Assembly (NCBI GenBank): GCA_044349155.1
Contig: JBIKRQ010000303.1
Coordinates: 1 to 7,828, forward strand
Source of the DNA: VGSZ01 sp044349155
GTDB taxonomy: Bacteria > Myxococcota > UBA727 > VGSZ01
Direction of reading: 5' to 3'
Length of the DNA stretch: 7,828 nucleotides
Below the pieces are notes generated by a model. That model made no database searches. It saw nothing but the letters and a program-made list of their open reading frames with translations, and was not told where the DNA came from. A program made the translations under genes and the position numbers. How positions within the stretch are numbered: position 1 is the stretch's first letter; every line of letters starts with the position of its first letter. Of the stretch, positions 1 to 6,514 are shown in pieces.

Positions 1-1
1 T

Positions 2-64
2 CGCGTTGGGGCCAGCACCTTGAAGTCGTTCACGCGGCTCATGGTGCATGAGACGACGCCGTGA
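2..64 (+). CDS. possible C-terminal tail of an upstream gene (partial)
   Basis: The reading frame is open from the left edge to a TGA at 62-64 and would encode 20 residues ending in LMVHETTP. Its stop overlaps the GTG start of the next gene by GTGA, a classic translational-coupling arrangement, which is the main argument for it. Third codon positions are GC-rich. The fragment is too short to identify. A minus-strand start at 42 (reading MSRVNDFKVLAPTR to the edge) shares the same third positions, so composition cannot separate the two readings. The other plus frame, which ends in a TGA at 49-51, is also open to the edge. Confidence 0.3.
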   Translation, partial: RVGASTLKSFTRLMVHETTP

Positions 65-1617
65 TTCACTTGATTCTATATCGACGGCGGTGCACTAGCA
101 ACACCGATGGCAACAGCGACAAGCCGCCACTGGGGCGCCTGATTGTGGCCACGGCGTTGGCAGCCACGAGCGCCATGATCGCGGGTCAAGCCCCCGACAC
201 GACGGCGTTGGCCGCGCGCCTGCAGTTCCCCACGTCGAGCACGCTGCACCTGGCGCAAACACCAGTGCAAAGCACACCGCTGGGGCGCGCCGTCGAGGTC
301 GCGATGCGCACCGGCGTGTTCGTGCCGCCCACGGGCCTGCCCACGGCAACAGCAACGACCGTGTCGCTTGCCGCGCCGATCCAGGCCGCCGACACCATCA
401 CCATCCTGCCGCCCACCGAGCGCCACCGGGTGACGGCCACGTCGTTGGCGTCGTCGTCGCTGTTGAACCAGCAGCTGTTGGGGGCGTTGCCGGCGCGCGA
501 GCTCGAACTCGCCAACACCATCATCGCTGCCGACGTGAGCGGTACCGATTCGTTTGCCGCTTCGGCCATCGTCGACGCGCTGCGCACCGCTGTGCTCACG
601 CAGGCGAGCGGCCCTGACCGCATGTCGCTCGTCCACGAGGCGCTGGTGCGCACCGCGAAGCTGCCGCAGGTGATGGCGCTGTCGGGGGTGTCTGAGGCGC
701 TCACGCCGCGGCAGGCCACGGTGTTGCGCGCGCTCGCGGTCCTCGACGGCAACGAGGTCTACGCCTACCGCCTCGTCGACGCGGTGGTCGCCACGTTGCT
801 CGACCCAGCCAACGCCGAGCCCGCTGCACAGCAGGCGGCACTCACGAAGGTGTTTGCGGATCGCACCGCCTACATTGGCGTGACGAGCAACGACAGCACG
901 GCGGTGGCCACGTCACCCACGTTCACCGACGAGGTCTGCTCGGCGGCACCTGCGCGCACGTTTCGCGTGGGCGAAGCCACGGCCCACCCGCTGGGCTGCG
1001 AGCGTGTGTTGAGCTTCACGCGCGGCGACAACACCGTCGACGACCTGAAATTGATCACGCCGCCCACGGTGTCGACCAGTCACCCAAGCGTGCTCGAGAC
1101 TGGCCGCGCGTTGGCCCTCGTCGACGACGCGGTGCGCTCGTTGATCGACAACGTGGTGCTCAACCCCGAGGTCAACCCGGAAGACGCGCACTGGCGCAGC
1201 ACGCCGGGCTTCACGGCCGACCACGTCTCGTTCATGACGGCGAGCACCGCGACGCACACCGTGCACGTCTACCCGATTGGTGCTCGGGGCACGGGCGAGC
1301 TGCGTGAGCGTTTGTTGGCGGGCACGTTCACGCACGAGGCGGGGCACATGCTGCAAGAGCAGGTGAAGCAGAACCCGACGCTGCAGACGTTGTGGGTTGC
1401 CGCAGTGGCCTCCGACGACGTCCGCGCCAGCAGCTACGCGTTTTCCAGCGACGCCGAAGACTTCGCCGAGAGCTTCACCATCTTCGCGACCACGCGCGGC
1501 GCGCCCGCGATCCATCAGGCCTACCGCGAGCTGATGCCGGCCCGCTTCGCGGCGTTCGACGCGATCGTGGCGACGTTGTTGAACAAGACGCCCGCGCCGG
1601 CCGTGGCGCGCAGCTGA
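61..1617 (+). CDS. probable secreted zinc metallopeptidase, lethal-factor (M34/ATLF)-like catalytic domain
   Basis: The predicted protein has 518 residues. A basic, polar N-terminus is followed by a hydrophobic run (LIVATALAATSAMIAG, about residues 27-42) that looks like a signal peptide or anchor, so export is inferred. The middle is Ala/Thr-rich and unrecognised. It carries two cysteines, C293 and C313, that could form a disulfide. The C-terminal domain has HEAGH at 425-429 (zinc ligands H425 and H429, catalytic E426). After it comes Y459, then the block AEDFAESF with E466 as likely third ligand. Anthrax lethal factor has HEFGH, Y728, E735 and EFFAEAF, with the same seven-residue Tyr-Glu step. 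This points to a gluzincin of the M34/ATLF type acting on an unknown protein. GTG at 61 is the first start after an in-frame stop at 49-51. No good Shine-Dalgarno is visible. The later starts GTG 145 and ATG 175 would remove the basic part of the signal, so 61 or TTG 70 is preferred. Overall family assignment rests on this motif block alone. Confidence 0.82.
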   Translation: MIHLILYRRRCTSNTDGNSDKPPLGRLIVATALAATSAMIAGQAPDTTALAARLQFPTSSTLHLAQTPVQSTPLGRAVEVAMRTGVFVPPTGLPTATATTVSLAAPIQAADTITILPPTERHRVTATSLASSSLLNQQLLGALPARELELANTIIAADVSGTDSFAASAIVDALRTAVLTQASGPDRMSLVHEALVRTAKLPQVMALSGVSEALTPRQATVLRALAVLDGNEVYAYRLVDAVVATLLDPANAEPAAQQAALTKVFADRTAYIGVTSNDSTAVATSPTFTDEVCSAAPARTFRVGEATAHPLGCERVLSFTRGDNTVDDLKLITPPTVSTSHPSVLETGRALALVDDAVRSLIDNVVLNPEVNPEDAHWRSTPGFTADHVSFMTASTATHTVHVYPIGARGTGELRERLLAGTFTHEAGHMLQEQVKQNPTLQTLWVAAVASDDVRASSYAFSSDAEDFAESFTIFATTRGAPAIHQAYRELMPARFAAFDAIVATLLNKTPAPAVARS

Positions 1618-1654
1618 GTTTTCGCCATGCTGACAGCCTACCAACCGCGCATGG

Positions 1655-1680
1655 CCGCTTGGCGCATGCCGCGCCAGCGG
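1655..1680 (+). terminator. GC-rich hairpin, candidate terminator of the metallopeptidase gene
   Basis: The arms CCGC-T-TGGCGC and GCGCCAGCGG pair over 10 base pairs with a single bulged T and a 5-base loop (ATGCC). The hairpin begins 37 bases after the stop of the plus-strand gene. No T-tract follows, so it is not a textbook intrinsic terminator. Such hairpins in high-GC genomes may act as terminators or mRNA 3' end stabilisers. Confidence 0.4.
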
Positions 1681-1746
1681 CGTCGCGCGGGGAACTTCCC
1701 GCCGATTGATTCAAGGCGTCGTCAGATTCGATACGTAGTCGGTTAG

Positions 1747-1772
1747 CTGAATCGAAAACATCGATTTTTCAG
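1747..1772. terminator. weak imperfect hairpin near the end of the AlbA_2 gene
   Basis: CTGAATCGA pairs with TCGA...TTCAG across an AAACA loop, with a 3-base T bulge (1765-1767) on the right arm. An alternative pairing of GAAAA with TTTTC is equally possible. It lies 23 bases past the stop of the minus-strand gene, where a terminator is expected. The pairing is weak and AT-rich, and the call is tentative. Confidence 0.2.
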
Positions 1773-1794
1773 GGACTTATATGGACTGATTCAA

Positions 1795-3483
1795 CTAGGA
1801 ATCGACTACGCCGCGAGGTGTTCGATTGTCCTTAGTCCAATGCCAGGTCGCCGCTTTGCCGTGTCCCGCGCTGTGGATGACGCCGTCGCGTCGCATCTCC
1901 TGCAGCAGGTTCCGCACCCTGTTCTTCCGCTGCTCCACCGAGAGGATCCCGGGCATCTTGTCGAGCAGCGCGTTCTCAAGCTCAGCCCGCTTCGAACCCG
2001 GAAACTTCGTCAGAAACACCTCGACGATGCCGCGATAGTGCTCCTGATCGACGCCTCGATTCTGCATGTAGGCAGTCTTGGCGTCGGTGGCGGCAGCAAT
2101 CTCTGCGGCCACAAAGACACTCGAGCCCCGTCCTTCGATGAGTTTGCGCTTCTTCAAGTCAGCGAGGTGCGCTGGAGCCAGAGGCTTGTTCTTTTGAACC
2201 TTGTCGAGGGCGATGACATCGGACAACGAGAGCGACGTGCTCTTGAGCAGAAGTCGTGTGTACTTCTCGTCGATGATGCGGCCAGCGATGTGGACGATGA
2301 CTCTTCCTGGGTCTGACAGGTCGTAGTCCGGCAACGGGAAGCTGCGCGCTCGCTGCACCGAGAACATGCGGCGGATGCCGCTGCCCATGGTGTCGATCAT
2401 GTTCAGGTTGACCATCGCCTGCGCCAGGAAACGGTTGCGGTACAGGTCAGGCGGGGCATCTGTCTCGATGACGTGCTCCACCGTCACAGGGATGAACGCG
2501 CCGCGGTTGCCGAAGACCAGCTCGTCGTCGGTTTCGACGACAGTGATGCGCGTCCCCTGTGCGTAGTCCTGGTGCGCAATGCAGTTGTGAAGCGCCTCGC
2601 GCAGAACCTGCTCGTCGTACTGCGTCACCTCTTCAGGAAAGAGAGTGCCGCCCGGCATGTGGCGCACCTTCAGGTTGCGGATCTTCTTGAGAAGCGCATC
2701 GCCAGCGAGCAGGAAAGGTGGAGCGATGTGTTCGTAGTCGCGCATCTCGCCCTTGGCATCGTTGAGACGCCAGCTCACTTCGGCGACTGCGGGCGACAGG
2801 TGATGGGTCGACTCCGGCGTGCCCAACAGGAGCAGGGCGGTGTGGGTCAATTTTCCGGCGATCAACACCTTTGCCTTGTTGAGCAACGTGACGTCGTCCC
2901 ACGAGGCTGCTTCGTCGACGTACTTCGGGTTCTTTTTCAAGAACTCCAGGCGAGCTCGGGCAATGGCTACCGGATCGAGGTCAGCGAGGGAGGCGCCCTC
3001 AACAACTTCGGCAGACCAGTCTTTCTTCACTTGCGAACGGATGCGCTCGCGCTCTTCGTCGTTGAGCGGGCCATTCGACTCGCCATCACGGCCGTAGCAA
3101 TGGCCCTTCCATGACGTCGGCACACCCGGGAGAGCCGGCGGTACTTCGAACATCAGGACGCGCCCCTGGGGCAACTGCAGCTCGTGGATCTCGCGAAACG
3201 TGAGGCGTTGGCTGGTGTGGTCAGCGACGTGCTTCTTCATCACATCGAGGGCGGCGCGGTCAGTCTTGTACAGCGTGCCGACGATGTCTCGGGGCAGCTT
3301 GTCCTTCACACCGAAGATGAGCCAGCCACACGGCTGGCCCTTGAGGTTCGCCTCGTTGCTCAATGCGGAGAAGTACTCGCCGAGTTTGTCGGGGTCGAAG
3401 GCTCCCTTCGCCTCTTTGAACTCCACCCACTCATTCTCCGAGGAGAGGGCCCGCAGCTCATCGAGTTTCGTCTGCATTGTCAT
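1795..3483 (-). CDS. AlbA_2 (Schlafen) / GHKL-type ATP-binding protein with C-terminal winged-helix regions
   Basis: The protein has 562 residues. Residues about 14-150 form an AlbA_2 (Schlafen, formerly AAA_4) domain, with E21-F22-K23, the glycine-rich GWLIFGV strand at 53-59, and the closing pattern ending in SNGPLNDEERERI. Residues about 285-405 resemble the HATPase_c_4 domain of the RecG-like regulator family. REALHNCIAHQDY at 295-307 supplies the N-box Asn (N300), VFGNRGAF follows, and MGSGI sits at 366-370. The C-terminal 150 residues look like two winged-helix segments. Family members are predicted ATP-binding, nucleic-acid-binding proteins, annotated as transcriptional regulators and also common in accessory or defence regions; the exact role here is unknown. 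ATG at 3483 has AAGGAG six bases upstream. It lies 29 bases after the transporter gene on the same strand, so the two are probably co-transcribed. Several sampled lines (57-62%) are less GC-rich than the flanking genes, though one (1861-1920) is 68%. Confidence 0.92.
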   Translation of the reverse strand: MTMQTKLDELRALSSENEWVEFKEAKGAFDPDKLGEYFSALSNEANLKGQPCGWLIFGVKDKLPRDIVGTLYKTDRAALDVMKKHVADHTSQRLTFREIHELQLPQGRVLMFEVPPALPGVPTSWKGHCYGRDGESNGPLNDEERERIRSQVKKDWSAEVVEGASLADLDPVAIARARLEFLKKNPKYVDEAASWDDVTLLNKAKVLIAGKLTHTALLLLGTPESTHHLSPAVAEVSWRLNDAKGEMRDYEHIAPPFLLAGDALLKKIRNLKVRHMPGGTLFPEEVTQYDEQVLREALHNCIAHQDYAQGTRITVVETDDELVFGNRGAFIPVTVEHVIETDAPPDLYRNRFLAQAMVNLNMIDTMGSGIRRMFSVQRARSFPLPDYDLSDPGRVIVHIAGRIIDEKYTRLLLKSTSLSLSDVIALDKVQKNKPLAPAHLADLKKRKLIEGRGSSVFVAAEIAAATDAKTAYMQNRGVDQEHYRGIVEVFLTKFPGSKRAELENALLDKMPGILSVEQRKNRVRNLLQEMRRDGVIHSAGHGKAATWHWTKDNRTPRGVVDS

Positions 3484-3489
3484 CGCTCA

Positions 3490-3495
3490 CTCCTT
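3490..3495 (-). promoter_or_regulatory. Shine-Dalgarno site of the AlbA_2 gene
   Basis: AAGGAG on the minus strand lies six bases before the ATG at 3483. It is the best ribosome-binding site in the window. It decides in favour of this ATG over the in-frame ATG two codons later. It sits in the 29-base gap after the transporter stop, so the downstream gene can be translated independently from a shared mRNA. Confidence 0.75.
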
Positions 3496-3512
3496 GGCCG
3501 CCTTCGTATCCC

Positions 3513-6404
3513 TCAAGCAAGGGCCGCGGCCGCGCGCTGCGCTGTTTCGCGCACCACGGCCGAGGTGTGCTGCTCGTGCTGCTGCACCAACGCGCGGTGC
3601 TCGACGAGCCGCTGCTGCCCCACCGCGTGCAGCGCACACACCACGAGCCACTCGTCGTCGCCCTGCAAGAAGCGCTCAAGCCACGCCGATGCTGACAGCT
3701 GCTCAAGGGTGGTGATGTCGCGCCCGCGCTCGAGCACGCGCTTGAACACCACCGCACTGCGCGCCGCCGTGGGGCCCTCGCCATCGCGCAGCTCGCCCGT
3801 GGCCTCGACCACCGCCAACAGCGGGCGCTTCTCGTCGGCGTCGAGCAGGTTGTCGAGCACCTCGATGGCGTTGGCCCGCGCCGTCGACGACATCGAGCGC
3901 AAATTGCCCTGCACCGTCTCGATGATCTTCAGCGGCTGAATGATGCCCAGCAAGCGAAAGATGGTCTCGAGCGAGCGCTCACGACGCACATCCAACGCAT
4001 CGCGCAGCAGGCTTTTGCGCGGGTCGTCGGCGAGCGGCCCAAGGTCCGAGATGGTTTGCAACAGCTGGTAGTGCTTCGCGACTTCGGCCGCGATCAACGC
4101 CTTGATGGCTGCTTCGTCGACGACAAAACCGCTGCGATCCCGCAACCGCGCACAACAGCGGGCGAGCTCGCGGCGCGTGTCGGCATCGATGTCGCGTTCA
4201 CGGTCCACATAGCCGCCCAACACCACGCTCGACGACGACAACCGCGATGTTGTCGGCGCTGCCACCAACGCCGTCACGAGGGCTTCAAACGCCGCGCGGC
4301 TGCCGATGCGCTCGAGCACGCGGGGCACCGCACGACGACGACGCGGGTCCTCTTTTGGTTGCCGCAGCACCTTCGACAACGCCGCGATCACACTGTCGCC
4401 GTAGCCCGCGAGCGCCACCACCGCGGCTCGACCGCTGTCGCGAAAGCGCAACGCATCGATCAACGGACCAACAAGCTCGGGGGCCCGCATCGCGCCCGCA
4501 GCGGCGATCGCGGCATGACGCACACGGGCGCTGTCGTCGCGCAGCAGCAGGGCGGTGGGCCCGTGCAACGAGGGCAGGGCAATCTCTTCGAGCACGCGGG
4601 CGCAGGCAAAACGGATGGCTTCGTCGTCGTCGGCGAGCATCGCTTCGAGCGGGTCGGTGGCCAGCTGCAAGCCCTCGAGCCCGCCGTGCCGGATGATGCC
4701 CGCCACGGTCGCTCCGCGCAGTGCAGGTGAGGCCGTGTGCATGAGCGGGGCCGCGGTGAGCACGGTTTTGACGTCGACACACGCACACCACGCGGCCATG
4801 GCAGCCGCGCGCACGTCGTCGGCTTCGGCTTCGTCGTTCACAATGTGCTGCAAGCGCGTGGGATCGAGCTGCAAGCGCTCGCGGCGAATGTGCTGCGCCA
4901 ACAGGCCCAGAGCATCCAGGCGCACGTCGTGGTCGTTGCGATCCAGCTGCGCCAACAACGACGCCGACAGGTCGTGGCCCTGCACGCGCCGACACAACTC
5001 GAGCGCGTTTTTCACGTCGGCCACATCAGGACCCGCGAGCCGTTGGCGCAGCACGTCGACGGTGGCGAGGTCGGCAATCACCAACGTGTCGTCGGAGAAA
5101 TCGAGGCGCCGCTTGCGCAACGTGGCCAACAACTCGCGCACGTACTCGCGGCGAATCAACACCACGAGCCCAATCCACAACGCGACGAGCACCACCGCGA
5201 CGACGGCCAGGCTCGTGAGCGGCAGCTGCAACGGGCCCACCAACAACACCATCGCAGCGCCCGCCATACCGCCGGCCAACGGCTTGACCACGCCGTCGAT
5301 GAACGTTTTCGCGCGGCCCCGTGTCGCCGACGGCACCGGCGTGTACAGCACCTGCATGGTCGCGTCGGTGATGCTGTAGCGCAGACTGTTTTCCGCCCCC
5401 TTGGTGAACACCGCACAGGCAAACGCCGACGCCACCGACGTGAGCATCGCAAACAACCCGCCCAGCAAACTCAGCGGCAACAACAACAACGCCGCCACGA
5501 TGCCAAAGCGTTCGAGCAAGCGGCCCGTAATGCCCAACTGCACGATGGCGGCCACCACCCCGGTCATCGTCGAGAACAGGCCCATGAACGCGCTCATCGC
5601 GTCGGTGTCGACCACCCCCGCGTGTGTGAAGTGCTCCTTCACGAGCACCTTGAACTGGTAGTCGATGAGGGGAACCGTGACGAAGGTGGCCACCGTCATG
5701 CCGGCGATGATCTTCAAGTGCTTGCTGGCAAACACGTTGGCCGCCTGGTGCTTCATCGCAAACGCCGGCTTCGCGCCCTGCTGCTCGCGCACCACCACAC
5801 CGCGCAACCGCGAGCGCTCACGTCGACCAACGTCGCCGATGATCACCGCTCCGATCGCCAGCAACACCATCTGACACAAGAGCAGGTTCTCAGTGCCAAT
5901 GCGTTTGACGATGCCGCTGACAACGAGGCCGCAGCCAATGCCCGCGACAATGCTGCCCGCCGACACGATCGGAAACAGCCGCTTGGCCTCGCGCGACGAG
6001 AACAAGTCGCCCGCGAAGGTCCAAAACAACATGATGAGGAACGTGCCGTAGGCCTCGACGAAGTTGTAGAGCAGCACCGTCACCCACGGCTGGTGCGTGA
6101 GCAGCAACAACCGCATCAGCCCCATGCACACGATCGTGACGACGAGGGTGCCCACCAACAAGCGGTCGCGACGGAAGCGGTCGGCCACGCGCGCAAACAC
6201 CAACGCGGGCACGGGCACCATCACCGCGACCGAGATGTACATCCACGCGAGGTCTTGTTTGCTGAAGCTCGTGAGGAACAAGGCGTCGCGCTGAATGCGG
6301 CCGGTGATGAACGTCGACACCGCCACCACCAGGTAGGCAGCAAGGCTGAAGACGCGGCGCGCTTCTCCTTCGCGAAGATTCAGGGCGTTCATCAACCAGC
6401 GCAT
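3513..6404 (-). CDS. MFS / nucleotide-transporter-like membrane protein with C-terminal HEAT repeats
   Basis: The protein has 963 residues. Residues about 18-417 hold a dozen or so hydrophobic helices in the inner membrane. Several blocks are typical of MFS proteins related to the ATP:ADP (Npt/NTT, TLC-like) carriers: RIQRDALFLTSF (36-47), FWTFAGDLFSSREAKRLFP (127-145), and a later block from K335 to D370 containing ENSLRYSITDATMQVLY and RGRAKTFID. After a basic stretch (RREYVRELLATLRKRR) come about 540 soluble residues of alpha-helical HEAT-like repeats, for example ARVRHAAIAAAGAM and RANAIEVLDNLL. Related proteins can carry a cyclic-nucleotide-binding domain at the end; none is recognisable here. 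The substrate is unknown, and nucleotides are only an analogy. The HEAT tail probably faces the cytoplasm as a docking or regulatory scaffold. ATG at 6404 is preceded by AGAGGTGG at 6418-6425, 13 bases away, a rather long spacing. The stop is 29 bases before the AlbA_2 gene. Confidence 0.92.
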   Translation of the reverse strand: MRWLMNALNLREGEARRVFSLAAYLVVAVSTFITGRIQRDALFLTSFSKQDLAWMYISVAVMVPVPALVFARVADRFRRDRLLVGTLVVTIVCMGLMRLLLLTHQPWVTVLLYNFVEAYGTFLIMLFWTFAGDLFSSREAKRLFPIVSAGSIVAGIGCGLVVSGIVKRIGTENLLLCQMVLLAIGAVIIGDVGRRERSRLRGVVVREQQGAKPAFAMKHQAANVFASKHLKIIAGMTVATFVTVPLIDYQFKVLVKEHFTHAGVVDTDAMSAFMGLFSTMTGVVAAIVQLGITGRLLERFGIVAALLLLPLSLLGGLFAMLTSVASAFACAVFTKGAENSLRYSITDATMQVLYTPVPSATRGRAKTFIDGVVKPLAGGMAGAAMVLLVGPLQLPLTSLAVVAVVLVALWIGLVVLIRREYVRELLATLRKRRLDFSDDTLVIADLATVDVLRQRLAGPDVADVKNALELCRRVQGHDLSASLLAQLDRNDHDVRLDALGLLAQHIRRERLQLDPTRLQHIVNDEAEADDVRAAAMAAWCACVDVKTVLTAAPLMHTASPALRGATVAGIIRHGGLEGLQLATDPLEAMLADDDEAIRFACARVLEEIALPSLHGPTALLLRDDSARVRHAAIAAAGAMRAPELVGPLIDALRFRDSGRAAVVALAGYGDSVIAALSKVLRQPKEDPRRRRAVPRVLERIGSRAAFEALVTALVAAPTTSRLSSSSVVLGGYVDRERDIDADTRRELARCCARLRDRSGFVVDEAAIKALIAAEVAKHYQLLQTISDLGPLADDPRKSLLRDALDVRRERSLETIFRLLGIIQPLKIIETVQGNLRSMSSTARANAIEVLDNLLDADEKRPLLAVVEATGELRDGEGPTAARSAVVFKRVLERGRDITTLEQLSASAWLERFLQGDDEWLVVCALHAVGQQRLVEHRALVQQHEQHTSAVVRETAQRAAAALA

Positions 6405-6514
6405 GACGTCGCCAATACCACCTCTCGTCGTCGGGCGTGTGCTGCGTGCGACGCCACCTCGCGGTGGCTGTTGTCAGGTCGTCACGTCAAGGGCCCGTGA
6501 AGGGCGCGCGAAAT
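6405..6514. other. 110-base gap between haloperoxidase and transporter genes
   Basis: The two minus-strand genes are separated by this gap. It contains a six-base-pair hairpin and a TTGACG word (minus strand, 6485-6490) that could be a -35 element. No -10 box stands at the proper distance, so a sigma70 promoter is not supported. Confidence 0.6.
6453..6468 (-). terminator. perfect hairpin with GCGA tetraloop between haloperoxidase and transporter
   Basis: On the minus strand GCCACC and GGTGGC pair perfectly around GCGA, a GNRA tetraloop that stabilises RNA hairpins. It starts 46 bases after the haloperoxidase stop. No T-tract follows, so it may attenuate transcription, protect the mRNA end, or be coincidental. 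Confidence 0.3.

Larger units (their letters stand above)
1618..1794. other. convergent intergenic region with AT-richer patch
   Basis: This gap lies between two genes that end towards each other. The first part is GC-rich and holds a strong hairpin. From about 1711 the composition drops to roughly 42% GC (38 of 90 bases over 1711-1800), far below the genes. The AT-richer patch is full of short GATTC/GAATC words. The word TGATTCAA occurs at 1707-1714 and again at 1787-1794. No convincing open reading frame was seen here. Confidence 0.7.

Noticed and set aside
913..1644. 243-codon minus-strand open frame over the metallopeptidase
   Set aside because: The plus-strand frame has the HEAGH and glutamate motifs and a plausible signal. 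The antisense frame is Arg-rich with no recognisable domain.
1689..1700. GGGAACTTCCC palindrome after the metallopeptidase gene
   Set aside because: As RNA it leaves a loop too small to fold unless the A-T pairs open, leaving only three G-C pairs. It may be a protein site, but nothing supports that.
1776..1781. TATAAG on the minus strand as a -10 box
   Set aside because: The properly spaced -35 position reads CGATTC, a poor match, and it would point into the convergent gap with no gene downstream.
2473..3114. 213-codon plus-strand open frame over the AlbA_2 gene
   Set aside because: It is antisense to strong AlbA_2 and GHKL motifs and has no family resemblance.
5460..5500. Run of AAC/CAA triplets as a microsatellite
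   Set aside because: It is short and simply encodes consecutive leucines of a membrane helix in the transporter.
6485..6490. TTGACG as a -35 box for the transporter gene
   Set aside because: No TATAAT-like hexamer occurs 16-18 bases downstream; a single hexamer is not enough.
4737..6500. 587-codon open frame on the plus strand, rich in His, Arg and Gln
   Set aside because: It lies fully antisense to the transporter, which has clear family motifs and membrane helices. Its odd composition is what high-GC coding DNA gives on the opposite strand.
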